NCBI GenBank assembly: GCA_029224185.1
Contig: CM055196.1
Coordinates: forward strand, 10,024,509-10,088,508
DNA length: 64,000 bases
Direction: 5' to 3'
From: Karalla daura
Lineage: Eukaryota > Chordata > Actinopteri > Chaetodontiformes > Leiognathidae
Below the pieces are notes generated by a model, which saw only the letters and a program-made list of their open reading frames with translations, did not search any database and was not told the origin of the DNA. This document shows, piece by piece, positions 11,826 to 25,710 of this stretch. Made by a program: the position numbers and the translations under genes. Positions within the stretch are counted from its first letter, which is position 1, and every line of letters starts with the position of its first letter.

Positions 11826-12258
11826 TGAAAGAAAATGCATTGAGCTCTGAAACGCCAGCTCCAGAAAGGCCTGGGCAAAAATAGAGAGCTCGTGCATGCC
11901 CGGTTAATGGGTAATCTCCCTCATACGCGACAAGAATTAATCCTGAACAGATGCCACTTCGTATAATCAAACGCTCGCTCCTGTTTGCAGACTGCCAGCT
12001 CACCAGCAGCGGAGATGAAACCACAAACAAAGAATTGTTTTATTTGTATATTGACAACAGTTAACTTTTAAAGTTGGAAATGGTTCAGCTTTGTGGTGCT
12101 TAACTCCTACTCCACTCATAACATGGCTGTAACAATAGTCATTATGACTTTTGTAAAATACTTAAATAAATAATTCTCAACAAGTTGAATTTGTAAATGT
12201 GATGGATAGAAGTGGTTAAGAGGCAGTAGAGAGGTTGTGAAACATTTTCAATGTAAAC

Positions 12259-12300
12259 TGTGTGTGTGTGTGTGTGTGTGTTTGTGTGTGTGTGTGGGTG
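12259..12300. repeat. (GT)n microsatellite
   Basis: GT dinucleotide run of about 40 bases with one T interruption. Confidence 0.97.
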
Positions 12301-13703
12301 TGAGCCTGTGCTTGCATACATGTGTGTGTCCACAGCCCAATGGCTCACCTCCTGCAGCCTGTGCCAGACTCGTCAGCATTTGGCTGCAGCCCGTCTGTCA
12401 CTGGGGAGAGAAAATAGTCACACAACATTCAAGGCCTCGTCATATTTCATTTTCTGCTAGTGAATAAATTAACATAGTTTAACCATTGGTAGCTGTCAAT
12501 GGAAATTAATGTGGTCATGCTGTGTAGTACAATCATACTACAGTATACGGACATTTCAATTCCAGTTGTTGCGTCCCGAAAAGGGATTTAAACCAGCTGT
12601 AAATGGCCACGTCCTTCTTGGAAAAGAAAAACAAACAGATAAACCACTTCGAAAATAGCTTTTATTATATCTTTATTTTCATTGAATTTTTGTGTGAATG
12701 TATGTATGTGAAAAAGGTCAAATTTGTTGTTTCTTCTTTTGATTGTCATCCTCTTTAGTAGCTTGCTAATTCTTTTTTACGTTGCAACTCCTTCATCTTG
12801 AGTTTGTGAGTGACAAAAATTCTAGCCGGGCCAGAAACAGGCTTTGATGTAATCTATTTTATTTATTTAGTGGGCTGTAGTTGCTTTCAAAATTCTATGA
12901 GAATGTTTTACGGTGGACATGGTGAAGCCTCCAGTTCGTCTTGTTTTTTATTTATTTATTTATTTATTTTGCAGCAGTTTTGTTAGCAGTTGGGAAGCCA
13001 ATTTTAGAGCATTTCATTGTTGCACCCTTAGCTACGTCTCAGTAAACATTTCACATGAAACTTTCTGGAGATGTCGACACTGTATGTGTTTACTGGTGGC
13101 TTGATTTTCACATATGAGGCAGAAGTTCTTGAAGAAGAACCTGCTTTTGCTCTTGCTGACTGCAGGGTCGTCGCCTTAAAAAAGTTAGATATCACCGTTG
13201 CATAACATGTTTGTTTTTAGGATTTTCAGAGTGTGAAAGTCAGGTATTTTTAAATGCGTCTGAGCGACTGCTTTCATGCAGCCTTGACCTGCTCGTCTAG
13301 TCAAGGCAACCAGTCCTTGATATTTCTTGTTTGTGATTGTGTGGTTTCACATGTCCCTGCTCCAAAGTGTATTGCAGTGATACAGTGATTATGTTTAGTA
13401 ACAGGGGAACATTCCAGGCTCTGTGTTGACTGCTAATTGGGCTCCAGTGTAACGACTGTGTCATATTAATGACCCAGATCCAGCTCATTGTAATATTCAT
13501 GTGCTGAGAGGATTGGCTCTCCGCTGTGGGACAGGATGGTGCAGAGGTTTGTGAGTGTGTGTGAGGGTGCGTGGGTGTCAGGAACAAAGGTTGATGACTA
13601 TATGCGTCTCCTCTTCAATTTATCCTTTTGTGTTCCTGAAAAGCGACTACAATGCATGCAGCCTTGCTCTATGATGTTGGTTTCACTCTTTCCTAGTGGC
13701 ATT
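12301..13703. other. Intron-like DNA, no gene
   Basis: No gene was recognised. A (TTTA)n tract lies at 12947-12969. The stretch around 13430-13520 is repeat-free with TAAT-type homeodomain-like cores and could be regulatory, but nothing in the sequence proves it. Confidence 0.45.

Positions 13704-13742
<39 letters not shown>
13704..13742. repeat. (GT)n microsatellite
   Basis: Pure GT run of about 38 bases. Confidence 0.97.
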
Positions 13743-13749
<7 letters not shown>

Positions 13750-16700
13750 AGCACATGCATGTGTGTTGATTTGAATCTGCATCTGATCTGCAAACAAGTG
13801 TTGCAGGGAAATCTTTGTGTCACTCTACGTTGAGAAGGAGAACAAAGGGGAGGAAATGGATTTGAAACCAGCTGGTGTATGTTAAGTCATCCGTTTCAAA
13901 AGCAAATGCAGAATGAGCCGTATTTCTATTTACTTATTTATTTATTTTTCCGTGGATGGCAAAACCCTCTGAGAGAAGGGTGCTTCTTTTAGGGCGGTGT
14001 GGACAAGTTAAAAGGGTCTTCTGTGCCTGACGAAACAGGTGGGACCCCATACAGTCACTGGCATGCCATCCTTCCTCTCCCTTCCCCCCACCGGTGTGCT
14101 CTACATTTGCATAACACTAATCGGAGCATAAAAGGGAGTCAGATTTTTTCTGTATTCATTAGCGTCATTTTGATGTGCGTTTTCTTTTCGTTTTCCTTTT
14201 TTTCTTTTTTTTTTAAATTCTGTGAAATAAAGGCCCTATCATGTCCTGGCCATCATATTGAATATGTCTGCGCTCTAAGGCAGAAGTTCCTCCTCACAGT
14301 TCCTCGGTGCCATTTCTTCTTTCAAGGCCTGAATTGGAAAGTGGAGTTTTGTAGTTAAAAGAGGCCACATGAATGTGAGGTGTCCCTCATGGCTAGCATG
14401 GCTGTACATAAGTTGCTGCTGTTGTAGTCTTTGTAAAATCACATAGGATGCAACAGTTTGAGTGATTAGACAAAAAAAGGTCTTTGACGGACAAACAAGC
14501 CTCACTCTCAGACTGCTTTTCCATTGCCTCCATGCTGAATATAAAACCACCAGCCAAAACCTTCACTATGCACTGGACTCGCTGTGAACCTCTGCTCTAA
14601 TTGGAATTCTTTTTGCTTCAATTCAGTGTTCAGTTTTTGAAAGATGGGCCATAATGGCAAATTGTGTTTCCTTGTAAAGAGTAAAATGATGCATTAAAAA
14701 AAACAAAAAAAACCCTGGCTTCTGTCTCCCCAAGACAAATTAGATTTTAATGAAGAATGAATGTGGCACAGTGGTGTCTCTGGCGTACCGTTAGATCCAG
14801 CACAGTAACTTTTTTTGCAGTGATGAGGCATTCATTAGTGTGTTGTGAGTGTTACGAATGGCAGCTATCAATTCATAAAGGGGCTGTAAAAGTCACATAA
14901 ATTTCACTATACATCCGTAAATGTCAGAAATGCAAATATGGGTTCATTGAGTGTTTGTGCGAACACTTTAAGTGTAGGGGAGTTTCTTTTTTTTTCACCT
15001 GAAAAAGCTTGGATCCTTCATCCTCATCATCATTGGGAGGGATAAGGGCTGCACTGACTTCAGGGAGATCTTGTGTTCTCTGTGGTGAAAAAGGAGAACA
15101 AATCTTCACAAGATTGTTCTGCCATTTTTGTACTCATTTGTTCCGACATCAGAGGATCGGCTGCATTATGATAACAGCCTCTGTAAAGTGGACCCTAATC
15201 CAAATTAATTGACAGCGCAACGTGCGAGCAAGAAGTGTTTTGTTGTGTGTGCAGAATTAATTTTTAAAGTGGATTTTTTTCTTTCTTTCACTTACCACTT
15301 TTTCCAGATTTTCTCCCCCTTAAAGGCCTTTGTACACTGAGTCCATTGTTTTCATCTAAAATTGCTTCACAAAAGGCCTTTCTGACCACTCACGGCCACG
15401 GTAAAATAAATCACATCCTAACTTGCAAGTGTAAAATGAATTCACCTTGCCTCCCAGTGCAAAGCTTTGTATGATAAAGAGTACAAAGATGCTGAATTCA
15501 AGGATGCGTCCTGACTTTATCTGTTCAGAAAAAGTGGCACAATTGTGGGTCACCTACCTTTCTTGAGAGGATGTCCAGAGCAAGTTTCACCTGCTTCTAA
15601 AGGAACTACAGAACTATCCAGATTGTTTTCAGATTAACTAGTTACAAACATCCAGTTCAATGAACTGTAATTGTAAATAAACTGTAAATAAACTGTCAAT
15701 AAACACATTCTGGAGCCACACATTAAAAAAGAAAAAGGAGAGACAGTGAAAGAGACAGATCAATGCTGGTAGGAAAGTATGACATCTCTCATGATCTTGT
15801 CTGAAAATACTTTTTTTTTTGGTGCATAACAATTTTATTTTCAGATGACAAAAAATCTTAACTCTTGGAAAGAAGAATGTGTATAAGATATAATATAATA
15901 TAAATGCATATATGTAATAACATGATAATTTATGTAAAACCTCACACCTAAATGGTGACACACTGTACATATTGATGAAGACATACAACGAGTAACTGTA
16001 CTATTAGTCAAGATAGATACATTTTACATACGTATTTTTAGACTGAATGGCAAAAGTGTTTGTTAATCTTCATGCAAAGGCTCTTAAGACACACTGGAAG
16101 GCAATAGTGATTTGTCCAATTACAAATATTATTTCAGTGTTAAATATTATTCACTTCCCTGCACTGTGAAATAAATACAGCAGAATTAAATCAAATCATT
16201 TGGACTGTGTTCAGGCAATTATAAGGGAAGACGAAGGGAAAACAGCTTAAAGAATGAAGATGCATTAATTATATCTTAGAGTACACAGCACCCCGGTTCA
16301 CCTCTGTTGAAGCAGGTCAGCATATTGTGTTTTGGCTCTGAACAGGTGAACGAAGAGCAGCCACATCATTATCTTTTTTATTTCATTGTGAAATGAATCA
16401 GCCATTTACTTCAATGCCTCCTTCACCTTGAAAATGGGTAACAGGCCAAGAGGATTGCTGCAGACGTATTGTGTGCTGACTGTAGTGGCTTTGGCTCGTG
16501 GCATGTCGGACCCGCCAGTGAACTCAGGCAGCATAGAGTTAACGTCCACTTGCCAGATGCCCACTAACCTGCTGTCGTGTGTGACATTGCAGTTTCTCTA
16601 ACTGTGTCTTTGGCTGTCATTCAGCTTAGCGGGATCGGGAAGCCTTCTTGCTTTTTCTCTTTCTAATCAAGGAAGTGTCTGGCATAATGATGCCCCTGCC

Positions 16701-18552
16701 TCCAGACTCTGCGGCGAACCAGCGGTTTGAATGACAGTTATTGTTTTTTTTTTTTTTTTTAAATGCGTGGTGAATTTTGCAAAAAGCCACCACATCGCAG
16801 ACATTACCCACAGTATATGTCTTTGAGTAACCTCAAGGTGCAGGAAGAGAAAAATACAGGCAGACAAAGAAAGCTGGAGGGAGTGTGTTAAAATGGAGGA
16901 TTACACTTTGACATACCATGGGGGGAGCCCTCCCTTTTTCAGTGCAGCTGAGGTCCAACATAATTTGCCATGTTTTAAGCTCAATGCCCAGGGGTTGTTA
17001 CAGGATTTAAAGACCTTATGAAATGTGCTAGACCACATATGCTTTGAAATATGAAAGTAAATACAGGGTACAAGAGTGATGATTTAAGACAGAGTGATGA
17101 TACACCAAATGCCATGTGGTACAGATACACTAGGGGACACGAATACACAGATAGTTAGTATCACACAGTAACGGGTGGAAAAACAAATTCACCTTACCAT
17201 TAATTGTCATTCAAGATGCAATTTGTATTGAATGTCTTTTGAAATAAGCAACAAGTCACAGTAATTTATATCTTGATAACCAATTCAGTAATGCTTAATG
17301 CAGATTCTATGTTTTCAATTACACATTGTAGCAGTATCTCATAGCCTGCTGGACGAAAAATATTGACAAGTCAGGTGAAAATCAAACTAGTACTAGTGTC
17401 TTTATTGAATATCCTGTTATATTTCTGTGACAGTTGGTCAAAACTGAAATCAATGAGTAGCCAGGTATTTGAGCCATCTTTCCATGGAAGTCAATATTTA
17501 AAAAGAGTGTTTCCATCGATATCACTTTCAGCCTTTTCTGCTGACTTGTGTTATTTTAAAGGACAACGCTGTTATTTTGGCCTGTCCCTGTACTTCTTCC
17601 TCGCTCTATCACTCTCTCCTGCTCGTATCTCTTGCATCTCTCGTATCTACACCTCCTATTCCGCATCATCCTCTGTAAAAATACAATATCTTCATTAGCT
17701 ATCATCACCATTTTTCTCTTTCACTAATTTGCTTTCTGCAAAGTAATTGGTTTAAGGAACTGTTTATCCACATCCTGCACATTTCCGCAGCTCGTGCAAT
17801 GCTGAAATCCAGCAGCCCGTGCGCCTTCAATCACTCAACCGTTCCAGGGGAGCGACAATATCCCGGCTGATTTCAGCTTCACTGTTCCCCCCAGTAATGG
17901 GAAAGCCAAAGACGGCTGGCTGCTGGGGCATCGCACAAACAAGGCAGACTTGTGGGGCGGGTGGGTGGGGGCAAAGCTCCTCCAGAAAGCAAGCACATCA
18001 GCGCTATTGTTAGCACGTAGCGGGAGATTAGCGCTGATGGCTGTATGTGAGCTTGCAGGCTTGGCTGGTGTTCTGTGTCGGATCGTAACCCAGCCCACCC
18101 CTGCTGCCTCTGCCACCATGTCACAATTAGCCAGAATAGCTGCAGACATGATTGCTCGCCCTGGTGGCAGTGCACTCAATCCATCTCCAATCATGGCACT
18201 ATCACCACTCTGGAGGTCATTACCGGCTGCGTGAATGCTGCAACTGTTACCATCCCAGACACAGGATGTTCGGTATATGCTGTACATTTGTTACTCTGAT
18301 TTCTGAGACTGACAGTCCTAAACAGGAGTAACTCCCACAGATGAAATAGATCAGAGGTATTAAAAAAACTGTGCTGAAACAGAGCCATATAGTCACAAGT
18401 TCTGGTTATTGCTAGTGCTATATTTTTTGTGTGATAGCATCATTTTAGGTGACGCAGGATTGGACGCATCTCTTGTTTGTGACATATATGCATTTTTAGT
18501 GACACTGTGTGACCCACACATGGCCACATGTTGGATGACTAATTGATAAGAA
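13743..18552. other. Intron-like DNA, no gene
   Basis: No gene was recognised. It contains a triple tandem of an 11-base unit (aataaactgta) at 15671-15705 and a T-run at 16744-16760. A GC-richer repeat-poor segment lies at about 17790-18240, where several overlapping short open frames on both strands look like composition effects rather than genes. Confidence 0.45.
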
Positions 18553-18808
18553 TTTCCTGGTTTTGTCTCCCGGTGAGACTGAAAGCCTTTTTTCGTGGTG
18601 TGTTCTAGGTTTTCTTCATGGTTTTCTTCATGGGTTTCCTCCAGGTCCACTGGTTTCCAACACCATCCAAAAACATCCATGCTTACCTGATTGGAGACAT
18701 AATTTCCCCTAGATGTGAGAATCAGAGCAAATGCGCCCTGTGATGGACTGGAGACCTGTCCAAGTGTGCGTTCCCTGCTTTTACCCTACTGCACAGGTGG
18801 ATGGACTA
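18553..18808 (+). repeat. SINE-like repeat, copy E
   Basis: Same family as copies A-D, on the + strand. It has a B-box-like start ('cctggttttgtctcccggtg'), then 'catgggtttcctccagg', 'catccaaaaacatccatgc', 'cctagatgtgag', 'ccctgtgatggactggagac', 'tgttcc'-type 'gtgcgttccctgcttttacc' and the terminal 'ggtggatgga'. The extreme head is missing. Confidence 0.75.
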
Positions 18809-20291
18809 TTTTAACAAGTATGTTTATCTTCACAACTGCTGTATCTGCATGATTATGTGAAATCCAATCAAAAACCATTTGGAAAATAGTGTGCAGACTA
18901 CGTCCATGCTTTTCTTTGCCATGTGTTTTCTGGAGCATGGAAAAGCAATAATATAGAAACTTAAACCTGGGTTCATACTCTAAATGTCAGTGCCTGATTG
19001 CCTGAGAGTTGTCGCCACCAAGAAGAAGATTGCAGGGGCAACATGACACGCAGCCCAGCTCTTTCATTTGTAGTGTGTGCCCCTCTCCCAACACACACCA
19101 CTGGACCCATAGCAGCACAAACACACGGTATTTGAGCGCCTCTGACTGATTACGGTGCATGATTAATTAGCAGACAGATTGCTAAACGGTGGTGAACATG
19201 GCTTGATGTGCAGAGGTAAAGAGTAGACTCTCCATGGAATATGATAATGTCCTCTATGCCCTCCCCTCTCTTTCTCTCTCTCTCCCTCCCTCTCATCCTC
19301 CTATCCCATCTATTTCTTCCCTCTCTTTCTATATTAAGCTCTTCTGGGTTAATCATTCCTAGAGGACGACAGCACCACAGTGGCACAAAAAGTGACACAC
19401 AGCTGTGTGCGGTGGGGTTCTTATGCACCCACTTCCAGTGATTACAGACCCTTTTAAGGATAACCACAGATCTTACAGCCACACTGTCTTTACAACTATA
19501 CACTTCCAAAGAGAGAGGGGAGTTTTAGCGTTGTCTTAGCCTCACTCTCATTTCCACAGACCTGATTCACTTGACCTTATTCCTCATTTATCCTTATATT
19601 TGCCTGTCCTTTCACTTCGGAGCCACAAGAGGGTTTTCTAATCTTCATCTTATTACAGCATTCCTTCACCTCTCCTAACATCCTTGCACCCTGTTTTGCT
19701 CCGCCATGGCGTGGGCCCAGTGGGAGGCGAGTGCGCTAATTCATTTGTTTGCATATGGGGGATATGTCCAGCTCTGATGGATGGCTTTGGATCCCGCAGT
19801 CCCTCAATAGCTCGGGGTTTACAATAGAATTTGCTTTGAGTCTCTCAAAGGACTGCATCCTCAAACAGAGGAAGATAAATAAAACACCCCCACACAGATA
19901 CTGTACACTCAACATACTGACATGAATTTCTCCTATAGTGGGACTACAAAGAGATATGAACACAAGCACACACACACGCACACTAAGACTGATTACACGT
20001 GTCTACATGCATATAATCACACATGCACACGTTTGTATGCATTATTCACCAGTGGCAACACATTTAGAGCGTGTGTGAAATTTTTAAAAGCTATACATAA
20101 AAAAGAAAAAAAAAAACAAGTTCATGGAAATGTGTAACTGAAATAACTATTTAAGTCCTCTGATGTCCTGACATGGAATCAGCAGTTGCCACTAATCATT
20201 TCGTCTGCTCCATGTCCAAATTAGTCTGCATGGTGACTTTCTTAATCAGTGCGGTTGCAAACTGTGATGTGATGTGACTGCTAACATGGAG
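18809..20291. other. Intron-like DNA, no gene
   Basis: No gene was recognised. There is a CT-rich stretch at about 19262-19330 and a short AC tract at 19967-19982. Confidence 0.45.
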
Positions 20292-20316
20292 ACTCTCTCT
20301 CTCTCTGTCTCTCTCT

Positions 20317-20405
<89 letters not shown>
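20292..20405. repeat. Compound (CT)n(CA)n microsatellite
   Basis: About 65 bases of interrupted CT repeat run directly into about 48 bases of pure CA repeat. Confidence 0.98.
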
Positions 20406-20407
<2 letters not shown>

Positions 20408-21084
20408 TCTGGGGGTTTCCAAAGTTAAATGTCTGCCAGCTGAGCGTGTCCCTCAGTCAGGCTTTTGTTCATCTCCAGCTGAAGCGCCGTCATTTGTCCG
20501 CCAGTAATTTGTTAGCAATGAACGTTTAGCGCTGCCAAATTTGTCAGAAGTACGATATAAAATCACTTATTAAAACACCTATTTTAGCACAGATGTTGCC
20601 TGTTGTCTCAGATGTGTTGAAATGTGTAAACACTCTTGAACTCTGATCACCTGAAGACCAAGCACACAGACTGTTTTTGTGCACATACTCATGTGTGCAC
20701 ATGTAGGTGTGTGCACAGCTTTTGTCTGGGTGTCTTCAGACATGCAGTATGTGAGAATTCATTACTGGCTGAAGTCACACTCTTTGCTTTGCTGCAGCCG
20801 TAGTTGTGAGTGCTGCATGCAGCTTGTAGCAGTGAGCGCTCCAGCGTCCGCTGTAATGGGATCGGTGTTTGAGTCGAGACGGAAACAGCGCCTTGTCTCA
20901 TGAGCAAATCTGAAACAAAGCTGTGTACAGCGCTGTTTTGATCCATGAATTTCTGATGCCAAATTAAATGCCCTAGAGACGTGTCTGCATTTTCTGTAAA
21001 ACCACAGAGGCCAAGACGCCTGTGACTCGGCAGGGAGAACAGCAGGCATGTGGCAGGGGAAATGTACTTCTTCGGTTCATTTCA
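20406..21084. other. Intron-like DNA, no gene
   Basis: Nothing recognisable. Short open frames on both strands overlap and lack any codon or domain signal. Confidence 0.4.
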
Positions 21085-21094
21085 TCTCTCTCTC

Positions 21095-21148
<54 letters not shown>

Positions 21149-21149
21149 G
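21085..21149. repeat. (CT)n microsatellite
   Basis: CT dinucleotide run of about 60 bases with TCCT, TGTC and TTTC interruptions. Confidence 0.97.
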
Positions 21150-24100
21150 TCTGTATGGCTCTCTGCCTGACTCATTCCCAAAATGTACCTACAAACCTGA
21201 GTACCATTTCTTGGTCAGGGAGCACCAGTAGTATTGTGGGAGAGCTTTCGCGCACTTGTTCTATTATTAAATCCTGGTTATGTAAACCACCAGGAGACGA
21301 CACCAACGAGTAATGATTCACTCATAACTCAATTGTATAACAGGCCTATTTCAACAAGGAAATCAGAGGTGGTGTGTGCGTGTGTAAGAACCTGTACAGG
21401 GAGGGCAAGTTTGGTTGACTCATTTCCTGAATATGGATAAAGAATTGTTCAGTGACTGAATTGGAGCACATGTTTACAATTATTATTTAAGGGCCTTTAT
21501 GTAGCTGTGTTATTGTGAACATCTTGCAGTGCTTAAAAATGAGTCATCTAGATATTCAGTGGGACTAAAATGGATCCCAGCTCTACCTCCTCGATCTGTA
21601 TTTTAAGAACCAGTCAATCTCTGCTTTTCCAGCACAAGCAGGTGGTACAACCTGAAATAGGTGAAAAACTCCTCTTTTTATGGGAGATATTGGAGAAAGG
21701 TATTCAAAATAAGGCTATTTGAGTAAAATTTATAAGTGATCAAGATGAAGGTTTGCTAAATTGAATGTTACTGTGCTTAGGTTTCACTGCAGGCTCTTTC
21801 ACTGAGTCGGATATGACCAGGAGCACGTAGTGGCCATTGTTAATTAATGTCAGCCATCTCAAGATAGAAATCTGTGCATGAGGGACATCGCTTTGGCAGT
21901 TTGCTGACTCGTCTTTTTCTGTGTGCCTGCTTTACTATGTTTGCAGCCAGGTGATTTTTCAGAATAAAAATAACACTGACTTTTGTTAATACTGCATGGA
22001 CAGTGAACTATGTAGCACATCTGACTTTTATTCATCCATTGCCTCACCCGCTTTGTGCTTTTATCCATCTTATTCTGATTAATCCATAGTGTATGGTTAT
22101 TATCCTATTATCGCCACTCTCTGAGAAGATAAAGACAACAGAAATTACAACAGCAGAACAATTAATCAGATCACCAAGTCTTCATATTGAAAGATGAAAT
22201 AGATCTTCAACTTTATTCCTGTGTTTGGGATTAGTGATTTAGTGCATAACTGTAATCTCAAAACATATTGTCCTGTTGCAGAGTATGGTAGAGTGCAGTT
22301 TGTGATGAATACTGCTCCAAATTGGGGCAGCATGTTGCTTTGAATGCATGGGTGGTATTTTAAATAGGCAGACACAACAGAGCCATCAAATCTGTTTTAC
22401 TGAATTACAGTCAGATCTGGTTAATGTTGGGAAAGTATTTTCTTCATTACAAAAGAACTGTGACATTCAGTTTCTGGATGAAATGATATAAATTATATTT
22501 CGTCATTCCACTATTGCCTACTATATTAATTACGATCCAACCCAAATGGTGTCATAATTTTGTAATATGGTACATTTTAGAAAAAAAAAAGAAAAAACGA
22601 TTACAGTGGTTATAACATCCGCCCACATAAATAGCCTGATTTACCTTTCACAATATTTTTTCATTAAAAATTAATCTTCAGTATCTGTTTGATGAGGCAA
22701 CACACAAACTAGGATATATCTTATCTGCTGACCTGTAAAAACTGACTGATGACCCACTTTATCTCTTCATCTCACCCCTTTTAATTCTTTGGCTCTTATT
22801 TTGCTTGATGTCCTTGATATCCTTTACAGCTCCATACGGATGAAGCCAAATGAGTTAACTCATGAAAATTGAGCCCATACTTTGATACTCCATGGCTACT
22901 ATCTGACACAACAAAATCATTTGACAACAATAATTGTAGATTTACAAAAGGATTCTTAAATATTTTTTATGGAAGAGATGCTCTCAACCATTTTCTTTCC
23001 CTGGGTTCTTGCAGCTATGCACTGATGCTTTACAGCATCAGGGAAGACAAGTGGATTTCAGTAAAGGGTTGCAGCTTGCGTCCACAACGTGCACACATTT
23101 TTCAGTACAGATCACAATTTACTCTGCACTCTTAAAATAGAAAGATAAAACACTGGCAAATGGTAGTAACATTTTACACAGGTCACGTTGTGCCATGCCA
23201 TCTGACCTGGCAGTCCTCCCAGAAAAGAAATAGAGGGGAATCACAGCTGCTGTCTCACGCTTTCTCTCCCCTCTCTCTCTCACTTGCTCGCAGACACACG
23301 TTACCCCATCTATCTGATCCACATGGGGGGAAGCACAGTCTTAGTTATCATGTTTAATTTGTTTCCCACTGAGCCTCTAGTGTTCTCAGCTGAATTATCA
23401 AAGCAGTTTGATGCCTTCTGTTACATACAGCGTGGATGTTAACCAAGTGAGGGTGAAAAAATGACAAAGCAACAATAAAAAGGCATTTTATTATCTCCTA
23501 AATGGCCTTTAAAGTGACAGACTATCACTGTAGTGGATAGCTGAGGTGTCCTCCGTGCATGTGGTGAAGACCCAGAGGGTATCTGCAGCTAATACGAACA
23601 CAGACTGTTCATCTGGATACAAGTGTTAGCACTTGTAAGGCCATTATTATATGTGCGACAAGCTTTGACCAGTTTAAATCTTTGAGCAGAGGAAAACAGC
23701 AACCCTACAGAAGCACGTGTGCAGCGTGAGGAGACACAGTGAAACTTGTAGTAAGCAATGACCCGTGCTGAGGTTCTGCTTCAATAATTAAAGTTCATTG
23801 CTTTTCCATTGCACTTTTTTTAATTTATAGAGTAATTCAATTTAGCATGGGAGGGGAGAGGGGGTGAGGTGTACAAAAATAAATAAATAAATAAATAAAG
23901 TGCACTTTAGAGCCTAATTGATGTTGGTTCCTCTTGAGTCCTGCATCCTCAGCATTCTACCTCTCCGACCAATGAAGTTAACTGGGCGGGGGATGGAGCA
24001 CAGAGGATGGAGGGGGCGGATAGAGGGGAAGGAGGGGACAGGCGAGGAGTAGAGGAAGAAAATACGGAGGTTATTGCGTGGGGGAAGGGGCTGCAAATTT

Positions 24101-24311
24101 GATTTCTTCTACATCCATTGTCAGCTCGTGGCTCTGAGAGGCAGGGAAAGTGAAGTCCATTTTCGTGTTAGCATTGTGAGGGAGATTAAGCAGAGTCTGG
24201 GCTTGTTTCTATTTGAGGAATAATGAAGAGTGTGTCTCTATACAAACACTGCTCTGCTCATCCAGCAGGTTCTCTATTAGTGCCCCTGTCTCTCTGTCTG
24301 CCTTCATGCAG
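21150..24311. other. Intron-like DNA, no gene
   Basis: No gene was recognised. An (AAAT)n tract lies at 23878-23898 and a G/GGA-rich stretch at 23980-24060. The right end (about 24270-24311) is a long pyrimidine tract that forms the acceptor of the candidate exon described next. Confidence 0.45.
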
Positions 24312-24464
24312 ATGTAAAACCAAGTGTGGCGGCTCATCAGCCCTTGATGTTCACCTTACAAACTAAGGCAGCAGAGAGGGGTTGGTGTGGTGGCTTGGCG
24401 GCCTGGATATGAAATACATTTTGAGTGGAAATGGCAAACTCTTGGGGCACCACGCTCCCGCCAG
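24312..24464 (+). other. Candidate non-coding exon (possible lrrc4c 5' UTR exon), 153 bases
   Basis: A strong 3' splice site precedes it: a pyrimidine tract of about 28 bases ending CTTCATGCAG (AG at 24310-24311). A strong donor CGCCAG|GTGAGA follows at 24465. The segment itself cannot code. The first ATG (24312) is followed at once by TAA, and the next ATG frame (from 24348) stops after about 21 codons. It lies on the same strand as lrrc4c, between the CpG block and the coding exon. Strong paired sites can occur by chance in 40 kb, so this is a candidate only. Assignment to lrrc4c is inference. Confidence 0.35.
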
Positions 24465-25710
24465 GTGAGAATTCTTACAGAGGAGCTTTGCTGCTGTGGA
24501 GCACTTTACTGCACTGTAGCAACAATGTCATCTTAATTATGTGCTCACTGAAAACCTGCGCTGACACGAGGCCTGTATGCCTCCCTAGATGGTAGAGAGG
24601 GGGAAAGGATTGCCTCACATCAGTCTTGAAAGTGTGAGCGCTCCCTTGCACACTTTCTGCAGAACTCTTATTTTTAGTATCGTGACTTTTTGCAGCTACG
24701 GGGAACCTCCCAAATGGCCTGAATATAAGGATGCATTTGACACCTTTGTTCATTAAGAGAAATGGGGAGCAGAAAGGTAGTCTTTCATGCGCTCCCATGA
24801 CAACACAAGAATGCCTGGAAGAGGCCATGGAGAGGCAGCCTCACAAAGCTTATGTAGCCCCACTTCTCTGCCTCCCAATAATTCACTCAGGTCCTTGTGG
24901 AGTAAAGGTGTCAGCCAAGACATTCACACCACTGGTTCATCCGAATAGAGAAATAGAATGATGAAAGGAAAACACCAGAGGGGATGGGGGAGGACAAGTG
25001 GCTCTTTTAATGACTCTGGAGTGTGATGGGAATGCTGTTAATGAGGAGGGCTGGGATAAGAAGCTATGCTTCCCACGTAGAGACAGACAAGCCTGGGAGG
25101 AGCCTGCAGAACAACTCGGCTCAGCTCTGTTCGATGCAGTTACAGCTGAGCAAAGCCGAGCAGAGCTCTGCAGACCACAGGAGTGTGGGATGAATCGAGT
25201 TTGACTGTGAGGCAGGCAAAGATGGCATTGAGAATGAACAGCTCTTCTTTTTCTTCTCCTCTACCCCGCTTCTCCCGGAGAGACAGTGGCAGTTCTCTGG
25301 TGAAGATCAGAAAGGTGGGAGATGGAAAGTGAGCGCGAGTGGGAGAAAGAGGGAGAAGAGAGAGACAGTAGCCCCAGGAGCCCCATCTCCAGTCAGTAAT
25401 TCCACCGGGGCTCTCCCCACCGCTCTTCAGTTTCCATCTCCAGATGAAAAATAAATAACCGCTTCAGACGGCCTCCCTCTCCTTCGAGAAAGAAAGAGAG
25501 CTTTCCCAAGAGCAGTGCTCGCTTTCCATGTAGTAATCTTTCTGTCTCCCCTCTTTAACTTAATCTTTCACATTATCACATGCACACTCTCTCTGTAGAT
25601 GCAGATGACCATTGCATGTTCATGCTACAGAAGAAGCAATTCCTCTGCAAGATTTATTCCTCTGCAAATAAACCTGAAACAATTTCTCAGCTCGTACATA
25701 TACTGAAATG
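24465..25710. other. Intron-like DNA, no gene
   Basis: No gene was recognised. It includes a purine-rich stretch at about 25250-25380. Confidence 0.4.
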
